Shown here one piece after another: positions 7,684-16,595 of a DNA stretch of 64,000 nucleotides. Within the stretch, counting starts at the first letter, position 1. Every line of letters starts with the position of its first letter. The stretch spans positions 31,813 to 95,812 of the forward strand of contig JAGLYJ010000001.1 in NCBI GenBank assembly GCA_023132365.1, read 5' to 3'. This stretch comes from Mycoplasmatota bacterium (GTDB taxonomy: Bacteria > Bacillota_I > Bacilli_A > Izemoplasmatales > Hujiaoplasmataceae). Made by a program: the position numbers and the translations under genes. Below the pieces are notes generated by a model that searched no databases, was not told where the DNA came from, and saw only the letters and a program-made list of their open reading frames with translations.

Positions 7684-10600
7684 TTATTCTGTTGTATAAT
7701 CTCCGAAAACTGCATCATAATATATGTCATAAACATCAACTAGCATATCTTTAAGTTGTTGATCAGTTTTTGATGAATAATCATTAGTCATGAATTGGCC
7801 GTCACCTAAACGTTCCGCCATATTCACATTAAGAACAGCGATAACGTATGTTGATGATATTAAATCTTCAAAATATGCATTAAATGCTAAACTTAAGCTT
7901 TCTGGGAATTTAGGTGCATCTATACCATATTTTTCTTCTACATCTACTTGAGACATATCATAGATTAGAGTATAGAATTTATATTGAGCATAAAGCTCTA
8001 TTTGTTCTAGTGTAGGTGTTTCTTCACTATTTTCTAAGCCTACAGAAAATTGAGGATTAGCTGAATCTTCTTCAGCAAATTCAAATGTAGGTTTATCAAA
8101 ATCATCACCTTGTGTAACTCTTATTATATGTAATCCAAATTGAGTATCAACTGTATTTGAGTATAATTCATCTAGATCAACATTTAATGGGTTTTGATAT
8201 TCTTGATATAAAGCAATTAATGCGTCAACGTATTCTTCTACAAATAAGCCTTTAACACCATATTGGCCATTATAATTCAATGAATGAGTAATTGTATTGT
8301 CATCTTTATCAACAATATTTAAATCTTCAGTCATCATAAAGAAACCATTTTGTTTAAATCTTCCCCAAGTTTCATCTTCTCTAGTAGCGTCGCTGTATTC
8401 TGAGATTAACTCAGCGAAAGTACCAGTGTAGTCATTTAATGTATTTTCAAGATCTGCTCGTAAAGCATCAAACACTGATAATTCGGCAGGTGTTAATGAT
8501 TCATAGTACTCAGTGAAATCATCAGCATTACCATCTTCATCGAAATCGATATACGTTAGAATATGAGATACATTTAGGCTGAAATAGTTTTCATAATTTT
8601 CTTGAACTGTTGGTAGTAATTTTTCTACAATACCTTCAACTTCGTTAGTTTCATTAATTAAGTATGGTTGCAAATCAGCAGCTACAAAATATTTTAATAA
8701 ACCTAATTCAGTTTTTACATCAAACTGTGAAAATGCATAGTCTTGGAAAGAATTATAGTTAAATGATAAACCATATTGTGCATAAAGATTTTGCAAATAT
8801 GTGTAGTATTGTTTTGCTTGATCTATTTGATTATACATTTCATCCATGCGATCTGAATTGTTCCTTTGAACATTTGTTTGAGTACCAAATACATCTTCGT
8901 AATAAGAAGAGCTTATTAACTCTTTGAATTGTGATGTATAGACAGTATATAGAGCAGCATTTTTAGTAATGGCATATTCTAATAAGTCATCAGCAGTAAT
9001 TTCAACTGCCGTTTCTGAATCAAGCGTCTTATCTAAAGAAGCTAGAATAGTTTTGTCACCATTTCCTTCAAACACATAACTTGTATCAATATTTTTGTAA
9101 TCTAAAGCAATATAATAATCATTAATTTTAAATCCAAGATCTGTTCTAGTATCATTCAATGTTGTATTGATATTAGTTTGACCATTAGCACCATAAACAT
9201 AATCATTGAATAATTCGCTTTCTAAATCAAGATAAGCAGTTAGATTATTAACAACGTCTTTGTATTCAAGCGGAGTTTCAGATAAATCTACAACTTCGCT
9301 ATTTTCACCCTCGCTTAAGACAGTAACAGTTATTGAATTAGTTCTCATATCTCCTAAGCAGGTTATAGTGTATGTTAACTCAACTTCAGTATCGGTAGTA
9401 GGATTTACTACTTCACCAGTTATAGACATTATGTCTGTATCATCAGTTGTCCAAACAATTGTTGAGTCATAATAACTTGAAGTAGGAAGTTCAATTGAAG
9501 TTCCGATGCTGCTTGGAAGGTTAATGGTAGTTTCAATTGAATCAAATAGAACGCTTGAAACATCTTCTTTATCAGCTTCTGTTAACTTATACATTAAGTA
9601 GTATGAGTTACTGCTACCAGTTTGTAATGTTACTGGATGTATTGAATATCTAGTATCATGTTCAATGCTTAAAGATTTAAACATATAATCAGTAACAGCA
9701 GATTTTGTTTTACTTTCTTCACTATAGTTAAATAATAAATCTTCATTATCTAGTGCAACTAAATCTTCAACAGTTCCACCAACAGGTAATGAATCTCTGT
9801 ATAATCCATAAACATAATTGTACATTTCAATATATTTAGCCAATACTTCATCATCATCTAATTCTGTAGAGTTATTTGAAGTAGGAACATTTACATCTTC
9901 AATAGCAGTAAACACTTTATTTACAACTAAATCTGTTGTATAAGTTACATCATTGCTGCCTGTATCCCAAATATGCCCATCAGGGTCAATTGTGAAAGCA
10001 ACAGCGGCAGTAGAGTCTAATACTTGAATAGTTTCGCTCATATCAAAAGGATCAGTTCTGTCAACAGTATAAAATTCAGAATTATTATCTTTATGTGTTT
10101 GAGCTTCAGTTTTTGTAGCGAATATTACTGTGTTTGAAATGATTACTTCACTTATATCAAGTAAATCACCAGCAACATTTAAATGGTATTCTTCGCTATC
10201 GGTATCTGTATAAATATCATTGGCACCAAGCTCATAAATGATTTCATCATCTAAGTCTAGAATATTATCATCTTCATCAAAATAATAAGTGTCAATTGAA
10301 ATATATGCTTCAGCTATATTAGTATCGCTCGCATCTTTTTCTTCTTCATCAATAAAAATATAACCATTATATTCTCTCAAACCTCTATTTAATAAAGATA
10401 ATAAATTATATTTTTGTAAAACAGCATCTGCGTCATTAATGCTAGTAAATCTAATTTTAATAGCAGAAATATCTTCAAAATAACTGTTTATATAAGCTTG
10501 AACTACATCAATTTCTCTGACTTCGTCATTTTCTATAGCTGTATCCCAAACGAATTTCTCTCTAGCAACCATTAATTTAGCGTAATCATCAGGGTTACTT

Positions 10601-11019
10601 TCAAAACCTGATAATATCATTAATTGTCCAAAACTTTTTTCAAGTTCTTGCTTGTCTTCATCGCTAATCTCAGCTAACTCATCTGGATCACTTGTTAAGA
10701 ATTTTAACTGAAGCAATTTTTCAGCAATTTCTTCATCTGTGACATCATCTATATAATCTTCTAAGATAAGTGAATCGACTAAAAATAATAATTGTTGAAC
10801 ACCATCATTACTTTTAACATTCTCAAAAATTTCTTCATTTGTAATTTCATACAATACATTGCCACTACTATCAACTCTTTGATAAAAAACGCCATCAGGA
10901 TCTGATAAGCTTGGGTAGTAGGTATTCCCAGTAGCGAACGCAAGCACTACAGCCCCTAAAACTATAGCCGTTACTACTGAAACTATGACAAGTACTTTTT
11001 TTGTAAATATACCTTTCAT
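7684..11019 (-). CDS. Very large cell-surface parvulin-like (PrsA/SurA-type) protein with an Ig-like insert
   Basis: An 1111-residue, strongly acidic protein with one N-terminal membrane anchor (residues 8-30) and no lipobox Cys. The C-terminal part carries divergent parvulin-type prolyl isomerase signatures: NVSHILTYID near residue 813, FAELISEYSDATREDETWG near 860, and FGLHIIRV near 955. In normal parvulins these correspond to HILV, the FxxLAxxxSxD block and GyHIIkV. The spacing is much longer than in PrsA. Around residues 495-570 a segment (STIVWTTDDTDIMSITGEV and following) looks like a bacterial Ig-like domain. PrsA is usually 280-350 residues, so this is a greatly expanded relative. AAGGAG lies 7 bases before the ATG. 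Isomerase activity is uncertain, and a surface chaperone or scaffold is the safest reading. Confidence 0.65.
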   Translation of the reverse strand: MKGIFTKKVLVIVSVVTAIVLGAVVLAFATGNTYYPSLSDPDGVFYQRVDSSGNVLYEITNEEIFENVKSNDGVQQLLFLVDSLILEDYIDDVTDEEIAEKLLQLKFLTSDPDELAEISDEDKQELEKSFGQLMILSGFESNPDDYAKLMVAREKFVWDTAIENDEVREIDVVQAYINSYFEDISAIKIRFTSINDADAVLQKYNLLSLLNRGLREYNGYIFIDEEEKDASDTNIAEAYISIDTYYFDEDDNILDLDDEIIYELGANDIYTDTDSEEYHLNVAGDLLDISEVIISNTVIFATKTEAQTHKDNNSEFYTVDRTDPFDMSETIQVLDSTAAVAFTIDPDGHIWDTGSNDVTYTTDLVVNKVFTAIEDVNVPTSNNSTELDDDEVLAKYIEMYNYVYGLYRDSLPVGGTVEDLVALDNEDLLFNYSEESKTKSAVTDYMFKSLSIEHDTRYSIHPVTLQTGSSNSYYLMYKLTEADKEDVSSVLFDSIETTINLPSSIGTSIELPTSSYYDSTIVWTTDDTDIMSITGEVVNPTTDTEVELTYTITCLGDMRTNSITVTVLSEGENSEVVDLSETPLEYKDVVNNLTAYLDLESELFNDYVYGANGQTNINTTLNDTRTDLGFKINDYYIALDYKNIDTSYVFEGNGDKTILASLDKTLDSETAVEITADDLLEYAITKNAALYTVYTSQFKELISSSYYEDVFGTQTNVQRNNSDRMDEMYNQIDQAKQYYTYLQNLYAQYGLSFNYNSFQDYAFSQFDVKTELGLLKYFVAADLQPYLINETNEVEGIVEKLLPTVQENYENYFSLNVSHILTYIDFDEDGNADDFTEYYESLTPAELSVFDALRADLENTLNDYTGTFAELISEYSDATREDETWGRFKQNGFFMMTEDLNIVDKDDNTITHSLNYNGQYGVKGLFVEEYVDALIALYQEYQNPLNVDLDELYSNTVDTQFGLHIIRVTQGDDFDKPTFEFAEEDSANPQFSVGLENSEETPTLEQIELYAQYKFYTLIYDMSQVDVEEKYGIDAPKFPESLSLAFNAYFEDLISSTYVIAVLNVNMAERLGDGQFMTNDYSSKTDQQLKDMLVDVYDIYYDAVFGDYTTE

Positions 11020-11206
11020 CTATAACACTCCTTACTAATTTTCGCAATTTCTATGATATCATCATTTTGCATTAAAAACAATAATATTATTGTGATAATT
11101 TTATGATTTATGCTTGTCGCTTATGTTTTAATAGTCTTTTAAACATATAATATATATATATTTTAATAATAATCATAAGCAAATAACTGACGTAATTACA
11201 TAAATA

Positions 11207-11235
11207 TTGACAAAATAGGCATAATAATTTATAAT
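11207..11235 (+). promoter_or_regulatory. Consensus sigma-A promoter for the riboswitch transcript
   Basis: TTGACA (11207-11212), a 17-base spacer and TATAAT (11230-11235) are both perfect hexamers. The predicted start is near 11242, right at the 5' edge of the riboswitch aptamer. Confidence 0.9.
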
Positions 11236-11239
11236 GAAC

Positions 11240-11316
11240 AGTGTAAATAGCAAAGCTAATGAAAGTTAGTGACGCAAAGCTATAGGGCCTTCGAGAGATG
11301 GTAGCCAGTTGCCGTT
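11240..11316 (+). ncRNA. Cyclic di-GMP-I riboswitch (GEMM-I) aptamer
   Basis: The RNA carries the conserved GEMM-I features in order: an AGTGTAAA-like 5' block, a first hairpin (GCTAATGAAAGTTAGT), the invariant GACGCAAAGC (11271-11280) followed by TATAGGGCC, a second hairpin, and ATGGTAGCCAGTTGCC at the 3' side (11298-11313). These match the ligand-binding core and the tetraloop/receptor pair known for this class. It lies between a perfect promoter and a terminator, upstream of two GGDEF/EAL genes. This points to feedback on c-di-GMP turnover. Confidence 0.92.
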
Positions 11317-11342
11317 GTCAATTATGACGAGGGCATTTTTTT
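11311..11342 (+). terminator. Riboswitch expression-platform terminator
   Basis: GCCGTTGTCA (11311-11320) pairs with TGACGAGGGC (11325-11334) apart from one G-G mismatch and one wobble, then ATTTTTTTA. The 5' arm begins in the last conserved bases of the aptamer (GCC, 11311-11313). Ligand binding could therefore compete with terminator formation, which would make it an ON switch, but that is inference. Confidence 0.8.
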
Positions 11343-11563
11343 ATTCTTAGAAGTAAAAAAATGCGAGTCATAGACAAGGGCTCATTTTTATATACAGATT
11401 TTGAAGATAATAAAGAAGATTTACACAAGGTTATGATTTAGATGATAGTTTTGTGATAAAATATACTGGTTGAATAACATTAGCCACATCATACTATACG
11501 GTTTCAAATATCGCCGTTTCATTATAATACCATATATAACTGAACAAGTAGTGGGAGATTAAT

Positions 11564-14152
11564 ATGCCAAAAAAGAAGACGCGTTCCAAACAAAAAGGAA
11601 AAAAGAAAAGAGTTATAAAAGAAAATAGCTTGATTAGAAAAATCGGTAGTCTTACTGTCTTTTTAGATGCGGTATTTTTAGTGATTATTTTAGGGACTGC
11701 TTTATTCTTATATTATTTTAATTTAAATAGTGACAGAGTTGATAATTCTAGTTACCAAAATCAAGTTGTTGAGACGATGTTTGCGGATATTGTTAATGAT
11801 GTTAAATCTGATGTTCATAAGCTAGCACAAGACGAGGATATTATTGATTACATAAAATATATAAATAGCGGGAACAATCCTGTTATATTAGAAGCTGATG
11901 TGAATTATAATATTTTATTAAATTATCTAAACAAAGCTGGCTCAATTGTGGATTACCAAAAAGATGATTTGTATGACTTAGCATATATAGCAACCGATAT
12001 TGAATGTTCTTCTGGGACTGATGGTTGTGGTGTAACGCATGATGGGCAACTCTCTTTGTCTGATTGGCAACTAACAAAAAGACCTTGGTATACGTCTTTA
12101 TCAGCGAATGATGGAGTTTTAACAAGTCCATACGTCGACGGATTAACTGGCGATTATGTAATTAGTTATGTAGAGATTGTTTATGATAATCAAGCAGCGA
12201 TAGGTTTTGTAGGCATTGATATTAAGTTAGAAAGTTTAGCTGTTTTGTTAAATGAATTTACTGAAGAAAGAATCCATGTAAACAGTGAAATAATTGTTGT
12301 TTCAGATTTGGAAACATCACCACAGATAATGTATTTTTCTAACGATCAAGATTCTGAATATACTATGGAAGACATTAATGCTATAGAAGCTTTAGATGTG
12401 GCAAATGGGTATGGCGAATTAGGATTAAATTACATTATTAGTAATCCAGATTTATCTGAGTATGAATCATTTAATCTGATAAGTGGAAAATATATAGTAA
12501 TGCATTCTAAGATAGAAAACACACCGTTTACTACAATTACTTTATATAATTTACCGCTAGGATTTGAAATAGAAATTATATTTATAATTTTATTAGCATT
12601 TTCAATTGGAGCGATAGCTTTAGTGACATTTTTAATAAGGAAATCAATTAAAAATTCTTTAAAACCAATAAATATAATATTATCTTCTATTGAACAGATT
12701 AAGAATGGTAATTATGAAACGCATGTAAATATAAGAGAAGCTAGTGAATTTAAAAAAATTGGGGACGCCATTAATATGATGTCTACAGAAATAGATCAGC
12801 AGCTAAAGGCAACTTATGATACTTTAGCATATGATATGCTAACCGGGCTTAAAAGTCGCGCATCTGCAACAGCAGAAGTTGATGAGACTATTTTTAAGTC
12901 GAATAAAAGAGCGGCAGTATGTTTGATTCAAGTTGGGAACCTAAAAAACATTAATGTAACCAAAGGTAACTTAATTGGAGATAATTTAATTAAAGCAATT
13001 GCTGATGAGCTTAGAAAAGCTTTAAGGACAGAAACAAATCTATTCTCTAATAGCGGAAATGAATTCGTATATATTAAAGACAATTTCAATTCTTTAGAGC
13101 AAGTTGAGTATACTTTAAGTCAATTGTTAATTCACTTTAAGGATCCTATAATTGTTAAAAATCTTAAAGCAGAAATAAAGTTCTACATTGGAGTTTCTAT
13201 TTACCCTACTGATGGTAGAGATTTGAATGAGTTAATTAAAAAATGTGATACAGCACTATTTAAGGCAAATGAATTTGGCAATAAGAAAATTATTTTCTAT
13301 AATGAAAAGATTGCAAGATCAGTTAGTTACCAAGCAGAAATTACCGAAAGGTTATCTCAGGCAGTTGATAAAGGCCAAATATATTTGAAATTTCAACCAT
13401 TAATAAGAACTAATAATGAAGTATATGGGTTTGAAGCTTTAGCTAGGTGGAATTCACCAACTTTAGGTGAAATTGGACCAACAGTATTTATTGCTAATGC
13501 AGAGGAATCATATTTAATTATTCCATTAGGAACATGGATTTTAAGAAAAGCTTGTGAAACGCAAGTTCTTATTAGAAAAAAACTTGGAAAAGATTTTGTG
13601 ATGAGTGTTAATATTTCACCAGTACAAATTTTGCAAAGAAATTTTATGACAATTCTTAGAAACATTGTTAAGGAAACAGATATCAATCCTAATTTCTTGA
13701 CGCTAGAAATAACAGAGGGCGTGTTTATTGAAGCGTCTGTAATGTTAGAAGATACCATTGAGGATTTGCACAGCATGGGTATTAAATTGTCGCTTGATGA
13801 TTTTGGTACTGGGTATGCATCTCTAACATATTTGCGACAAATTAAATTTGATAATCTTAAAATTGATAAATCATTTGTTGACGGTATATTTGGCAATGAA
13901 AAAGATCATAGAATTATTAGTACTATTGTTAATTTAGTTCATAATTTAGATATGATAGTTATAGCAGAAGGAGTTGAAACAAGAAGGCAGTATGAATATT
14001 TAAGAGAAATATCAACAGATGTTATCCAGGGGTATATATTCTCGAAACCACTAATAATTGATGATTTATATGAGTTTTTAGATAAATTTCATAAACTTTC
14101 AAAGACAAAAAGAGTAGAATATTTTTCTCAGAGAAATGAATCGAGGGAATAG
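11564..14152 (+). CDS. Membrane sensor GGDEF-EAL protein, probable active c-di-GMP phosphodiesterase
   Basis: An 862-residue protein in this order: a basic N-tail (residues 1-22), TM1 (~28-50), an extracytoplasmic dCache/PDC-like sensor (~55-330, with RPWYTSL and SPYVDGLTG), TM2 (~342-365), HAMP (~366-415), GGDEF (~420-590) and EAL (~605-850). The GGDEF signature is SGNEF (near 497), so cyclase activity is doubtful. The EAL domain retains the expected metal and catalytic residues: EALARW, NISPVQ, EITEG, DDFGTGYASL, KIDKSF, AEGVE and QGYIFSKP. The likely role is hydrolysis of c-di-GMP in response to an external ligand. It lies downstream of the c-di-GMP riboswitch, and the next GGDEF-EAL gene starts 2 bases after its stop. 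Confidence 0.9.
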   Translation: MPKKKTRSKQKGKKKRVIKENSLIRKIGSLTVFLDAVFLVIILGTALFLYYFNLNSDRVDNSSYQNQVVETMFADIVNDVKSDVHKLAQDEDIIDYIKYINSGNNPVILEADVNYNILLNYLNKAGSIVDYQKDDLYDLAYIATDIECSSGTDGCGVTHDGQLSLSDWQLTKRPWYTSLSANDGVLTSPYVDGLTGDYVISYVEIVYDNQAAIGFVGIDIKLESLAVLLNEFTEERIHVNSEIIVVSDLETSPQIMYFSNDQDSEYTMEDINAIEALDVANGYGELGLNYIISNPDLSEYESFNLISGKYIVMHSKIENTPFTTITLYNLPLGFEIEIIFIILLAFSIGAIALVTFLIRKSIKNSLKPINIILSSIEQIKNGNYETHVNIREASEFKKIGDAINMMSTEIDQQLKATYDTLAYDMLTGLKSRASATAEVDETIFKSNKRAAVCLIQVGNLKNINVTKGNLIGDNLIKAIADELRKALRTETNLFSNSGNEFVYIKDNFNSLEQVEYTLSQLLIHFKDPIIVKNLKAEIKFYIGVSIYPTDGRDLNELIKKCDTALFKANEFGNKKIIFYNEKIARSVSYQAEITERLSQAVDKGQIYLKFQPLIRTNNEVYGFEALARWNSPTLGEIGPTVFIANAEESYLIIPLGTWILRKACETQVLIRKKLGKDFVMSVNISPVQILQRNFMTILRNIVKETDINPNFLTLEITEGVFIEASVMLEDTIEDLHSMGIKLSLDDFGTGYASLTYLRQIKFDNLKIDKSFVDGIFGNEKDHRIISTIVNLVHNLDMIVIAEGVETRRQYEYLREISTDVIQGYIFSKPLIIDDLYEFLDKFHKLSKTKRVEYFSQRNESRE

Positions 14153-14154
14153 TT

Positions 14155-15675
14155 ATGAATATAATAAAATTTGCAGCATCAGGACCAGATGCATTTGAAT
14201 TAGTAGCTGCGATAGTAATAATTGCATTAACAGGAGTTGCATTATTTTTTCTTTATCGAAATTTAGTTCATGAAATGAGAGAAATTAGAAAGAATAAGAA
14301 AGCAATTAGTGATGAAGATGAAATGCTTGAAGATTCTGGAGATGATGTTAGTAAGTTATTAACTGATGTTGATGAACCAAAAGTCAAAAATATACTTTCT
14401 TTTATTGAATATGCAGTTAAAAAAACACCTGAAGGTAAATTAGGCGTTTTGTATTATGTTAATATTGACAACTTTAAAACAGCTGTAGCAGATATCTATG
14501 ATGAAAAAACTATTGACAAGGTTATCCAAGAGATTGAAAAGAAATTAGGCAAGTATTGTTCAAAAGAAGCTTTATTTGGGCACTTGGAAGAAGATACTTT
14601 TCTTTATTATTATAAAGACACAGTTGATACTGAACATATAAGTTCTATTGGCGATGAGTTGTTAGAACTCTTTAGAGAACCATTAAAATCGATTGAAGAC
14701 AATTTAACGGCCTCTATTGGGGCTGCTGTTTATCCTTATGACGGAATTAATGCTAAACAATTATTGAAAAATGCGGAGCTTGCAACATATGTATCAAAAA
14801 AAGAGAGTAAGAATAGTTTTAAAATGTTTTCTGAAGATTTGATTCAGAGTGAAAAATTTAACATTGATTATTATCAAGAAATTAAGAAATCAATTAAGAA
14901 TGATGAATTTATTCTGTACTATCAAGCAATAATTGATATTAAAACGGGTCGCATCATCGGATTAGAGTCATTGCTAAGATGGAATCATCCTAAAATGGGC
15001 ATCTTACCTCCATCAAGATTTATTAATGTTATGGAACTTACAGGAGATATTGTTTGGTTTGGTGCTTGGGGGTTTGAAAAAACAGTTGCTCAATTTAAAT
15101 TTTGGACCCAAAAATACAGAGTAAGAGATATGTTTATTTCTACAAACTTAAGTCCAAAGCAATTAGAAGTATCCGGGTTACCAGAACAGTTCTTCAAAAT
15201 TACAGAGAAGTATGGATTAAGCCCTGAAAGATTTTGTTTAGAAATAATTGATTATTATGGTATTCTAAAAAATCAGGCAGCGATGCAAAATATAGCTAAA
15301 TTTAGAAAGTATGGATTTAGAATTGCGATAGATGATGTTGGACCTGATTTTGCAATTATCCAAGATATGAAAGATATTATTCCAGGAATATTTAAAATAA
15401 CTAGAGCATTTGTAACTCAATTATATGAAAATGGGGAAGATATAAATCAGATTAAGACAGTTATTAAAAATGCAAAAGAAAATTCAAAGATTGTTATCGC
15501 AGAAGGATTAGAGAACGAATCTATGATTCAAGCAATTTATGATAATGATGTTAGATTCATGCAGGGGTATTTCTTTAATCATCCACAATCAGTTGATGAA
15601 ATAGAAGTGGTTCTTAATGATCCACCATGGGATATGTCAACATTTAATCACATAACAAATAAAAAGGAGCTTTAA
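14155..15675 (+). CDS. Membrane-anchored degenerate GGDEF-EAL protein
   Basis: A 506-residue protein with one N-terminal TM (~15-37), an acidic linker, a GGDEF-like domain (~85-225) and an EAL-like domain (~235-495). The cyclase signature is lost: GHLEEDTF stands where GGDEF should be. In the EAL domain the metal-site motifs are altered. ESLLRW and TNLSPKQ remain, but ExTE reads EIID (near 362), DDFGTG reads DDVGPD (near 393), KxD reads KIT (near 412), and AEGLE is kept. This suggests an enzymatically weak or dead protein acting as a c-di-GMP receptor or a partner of the active upstream phosphodiesterase. Its stop codon lies inside the terminator stem. Confidence 0.87.
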   Translation: MNIIKFAASGPDAFELVAAIVIIALTGVALFFLYRNLVHEMREIRKNKKAISDEDEMLEDSGDDVSKLLTDVDEPKVKNILSFIEYAVKKTPEGKLGVLYYVNIDNFKTAVADIYDEKTIDKVIQEIEKKLGKYCSKEALFGHLEEDTFLYYYKDTVDTEHISSIGDELLELFREPLKSIEDNLTASIGAAVYPYDGINAKQLLKNAELATYVSKKESKNSFKMFSEDLIQSEKFNIDYYQEIKKSIKNDEFILYYQAIIDIKTGRIIGLESLLRWNHPKMGILPPSRFINVMELTGDIVWFGAWGFEKTVAQFKFWTQKYRVRDMFISTNLSPKQLEVSGLPEQFFKITEKYGLSPERFCLEIIDYYGILKNQAAMQNIAKFRKYGFRIAIDDVGPDFAIIQDMKDIIPGIFKITRAFVTQLYENGEDINQIKTVIKNAKENSKIVIAEGLENESMIQAIYDNDVRFMQGYFFNHPQSVDEIEVVLNDPPWDMSTFNHITNKKEL

Positions 15676-15690
15676 GCTCCTTTTTTTTAT
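15663..15690. terminator. Bidirectional intrinsic terminator overlapping a stop codon
   Basis: AAAGGAGCTT (15663-15672) pairs with AAGCTCCTTT (15674-15683), followed by a T-run. The TAA of the degenerate GGDEF-EAL gene (15673-15675) is in the hairpin. It also serves the convergent tetR-type gene. Confidence 0.9.
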
Positions 15691-16292
15691 TTGAACATTC
15701 CGTTTTTAAGTATTTTCATAGATTCTTCAACAACATAATCAATATCAATATCATCGGATTCTTGATTAAAAATTACTTGTAATCCAACAAAATTGGATAT
15801 ACCCATTAAAACATATGATACAGTTTTTAAATCTATATCGTCTCTTAATTCACCGCTTTGAACTGCGCTTTTTAGATGATACAAATATGATTCAGCAAAT
15901 GATTTGTAGTAATTCATGAAGATGGTATAGTCTACAAATAACGACTCCCAAACTATTTTATATGCTAAAGGATCTTTTTTAACATATGTGATAAAAGCTT
16001 TTAATCCTGCTTTTTCTATATCATATCTAGACGTTAATCCTTCAATTGCATTAGTTGAAGCTTGTCGAATTTTAACTCTATATTCTTCTAAAAGATACAT
16101 ATATAAAGCTAGTTTATTATCAAAATAAATATAAAAGGTACCTGCGGCAACCTTGGCTTTTGCTATGATATTGTTAATAGATGTACTTTGATATCCATCT
16201 TTTGCATAAAGCAATCTACCGGCTCTAATTATTTTCTTAAATGATCTTTCGCCGACTTTTGTTTTTGGCAGACGGTAAGTTTGTTTTTTCAT
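15687..16292 (-). CDS. TetR/AcrR family transcriptional regulator
   Basis: A 201-residue protein. The N-terminal helix-turn-helix spans about residues 15-60 (IIRAGRLLYAKDGYQSTSIN, then VAAGTFYIYFDNK), the TetR DNA-binding signature. The C-terminal half is a typical variable ligand-binding helical domain. The start at 16292 is chosen because GGTGAT lies a few bases upstream and TACAAT lies 15 bases before the ATG. An upstream start would add nine residues and abolish that arrangement. It is divergent from the thiolase/Liv operon. Palindromic ATTCATATGAAT-type sites lie in the shared intergenic region, so it probably represses that operon and itself. The ligand is unknown, but an acyl-CoA or organic acid would suit the neighbours. 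Confidence 0.9.
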   Translation of the reverse strand: MKKQTYRLPKTKVGERSFKKIIRAGRLLYAKDGYQSTSINNIIAKAKVAAGTFYIYFDNKLALYMYLLEEYRVKIRQASTNAIEGLTSRYDIEKAGLKAFITYVKKDPLAYKIVWESLFVDYTIFMNYYKSFAESYLYHLKSAVQSGELRDDIDLKTVSYVLMGISNFVGLQVIFNQESDDIDIDYVVEESMKILKNGMFK

Positions 16293-16353
16293 TTTATCAC
16301 CAAATTTATTGTATATCAACTACCTTGAAAATACAAGACTAAACTGAAAAATC

Positions 16354-16365
16354 ATTCATATGAAT
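16354..16365. promoter_or_regulatory. Putative TetR operator near the regulator's own promoter
   Basis: ATTCATATGAAT is a perfect 12-base palindrome about 45 bases upstream of the TetR -10. It shares ATTCATATG with the site over the thiolase promoter. Confidence 0.5.
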
Positions 16366-16505
16366 AATATCTCATATTTTTAGAATTAATACTCATTGAA
16401 AACAACTTGAGTTTAAAAACGCTGTTTTTGGCGATATTCTTGTTGTGTGGCTGTTTTTAGAGAAAACGCATTATTTATGTAAATATTTTCATTTGATGAA
16501 AGCGC

Positions 16506-16534
16506 TTGACAATTTTGATAAAATAGAATAAAAT
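16506..16534 (+). promoter_or_regulatory. Sigma-A promoter of the thiolase/Liv operon
   Basis: TTGACA (16506-16511), a 17-base spacer and TAAAAT (16529-16534). The palindrome starting at 16544 would overlap the transcription start. Confidence 0.8.
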
Positions 16535-16543
16535 TTAATAAAA

Positions 16544-16563
16544 ATATGAATAAATATTCATAT
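16544..16563. promoter_or_regulatory. Putative TetR operator at the thiolase operon start site
   Basis: ATATGAATA (16544-16552) and TATTCATAT (16555-16563) form a perfect 9+9 inverted repeat with a two-base centre, 9 bases after the -10. Binding here would block initiation. This is the usual TetR-type arrangement. Confidence 0.65.
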
Positions 16564-16595
16564 GTAAATGCAAAATATATTCAAGGAGGCAGTTT

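Larger units (their letters stand above)
11020..11563 (+). other. Long intergenic leader region between the parvulin-like and GGDEF-EAL genes
   Basis: These 544 bases contain a consensus promoter, a c-di-GMP-I riboswitch with an intrinsic terminator, and about 170 bases of AT-rich leader before the ATG at 11564. The leader ends in GGGAGA about 6 bases before the start. Apart from a nested inverted repeat just after the terminator, I see no further clear element. Confidence 0.7.
16293..16595. promoter_or_regulatory. Divergent regulatory region between the TetR gene and the thiolase operon
   Basis: The region contains two promoters and two related palindromes, listed separately. The rest is AT-rich with no other element I can support. 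Confidence 0.7.

Noticed and set aside
13393..13896. A 167-codon minus-strand open frame inside the first EAL domain.
   Set aside because: It is antisense to a clearly conserved EAL domain, with no start signal and no recognisable motif.
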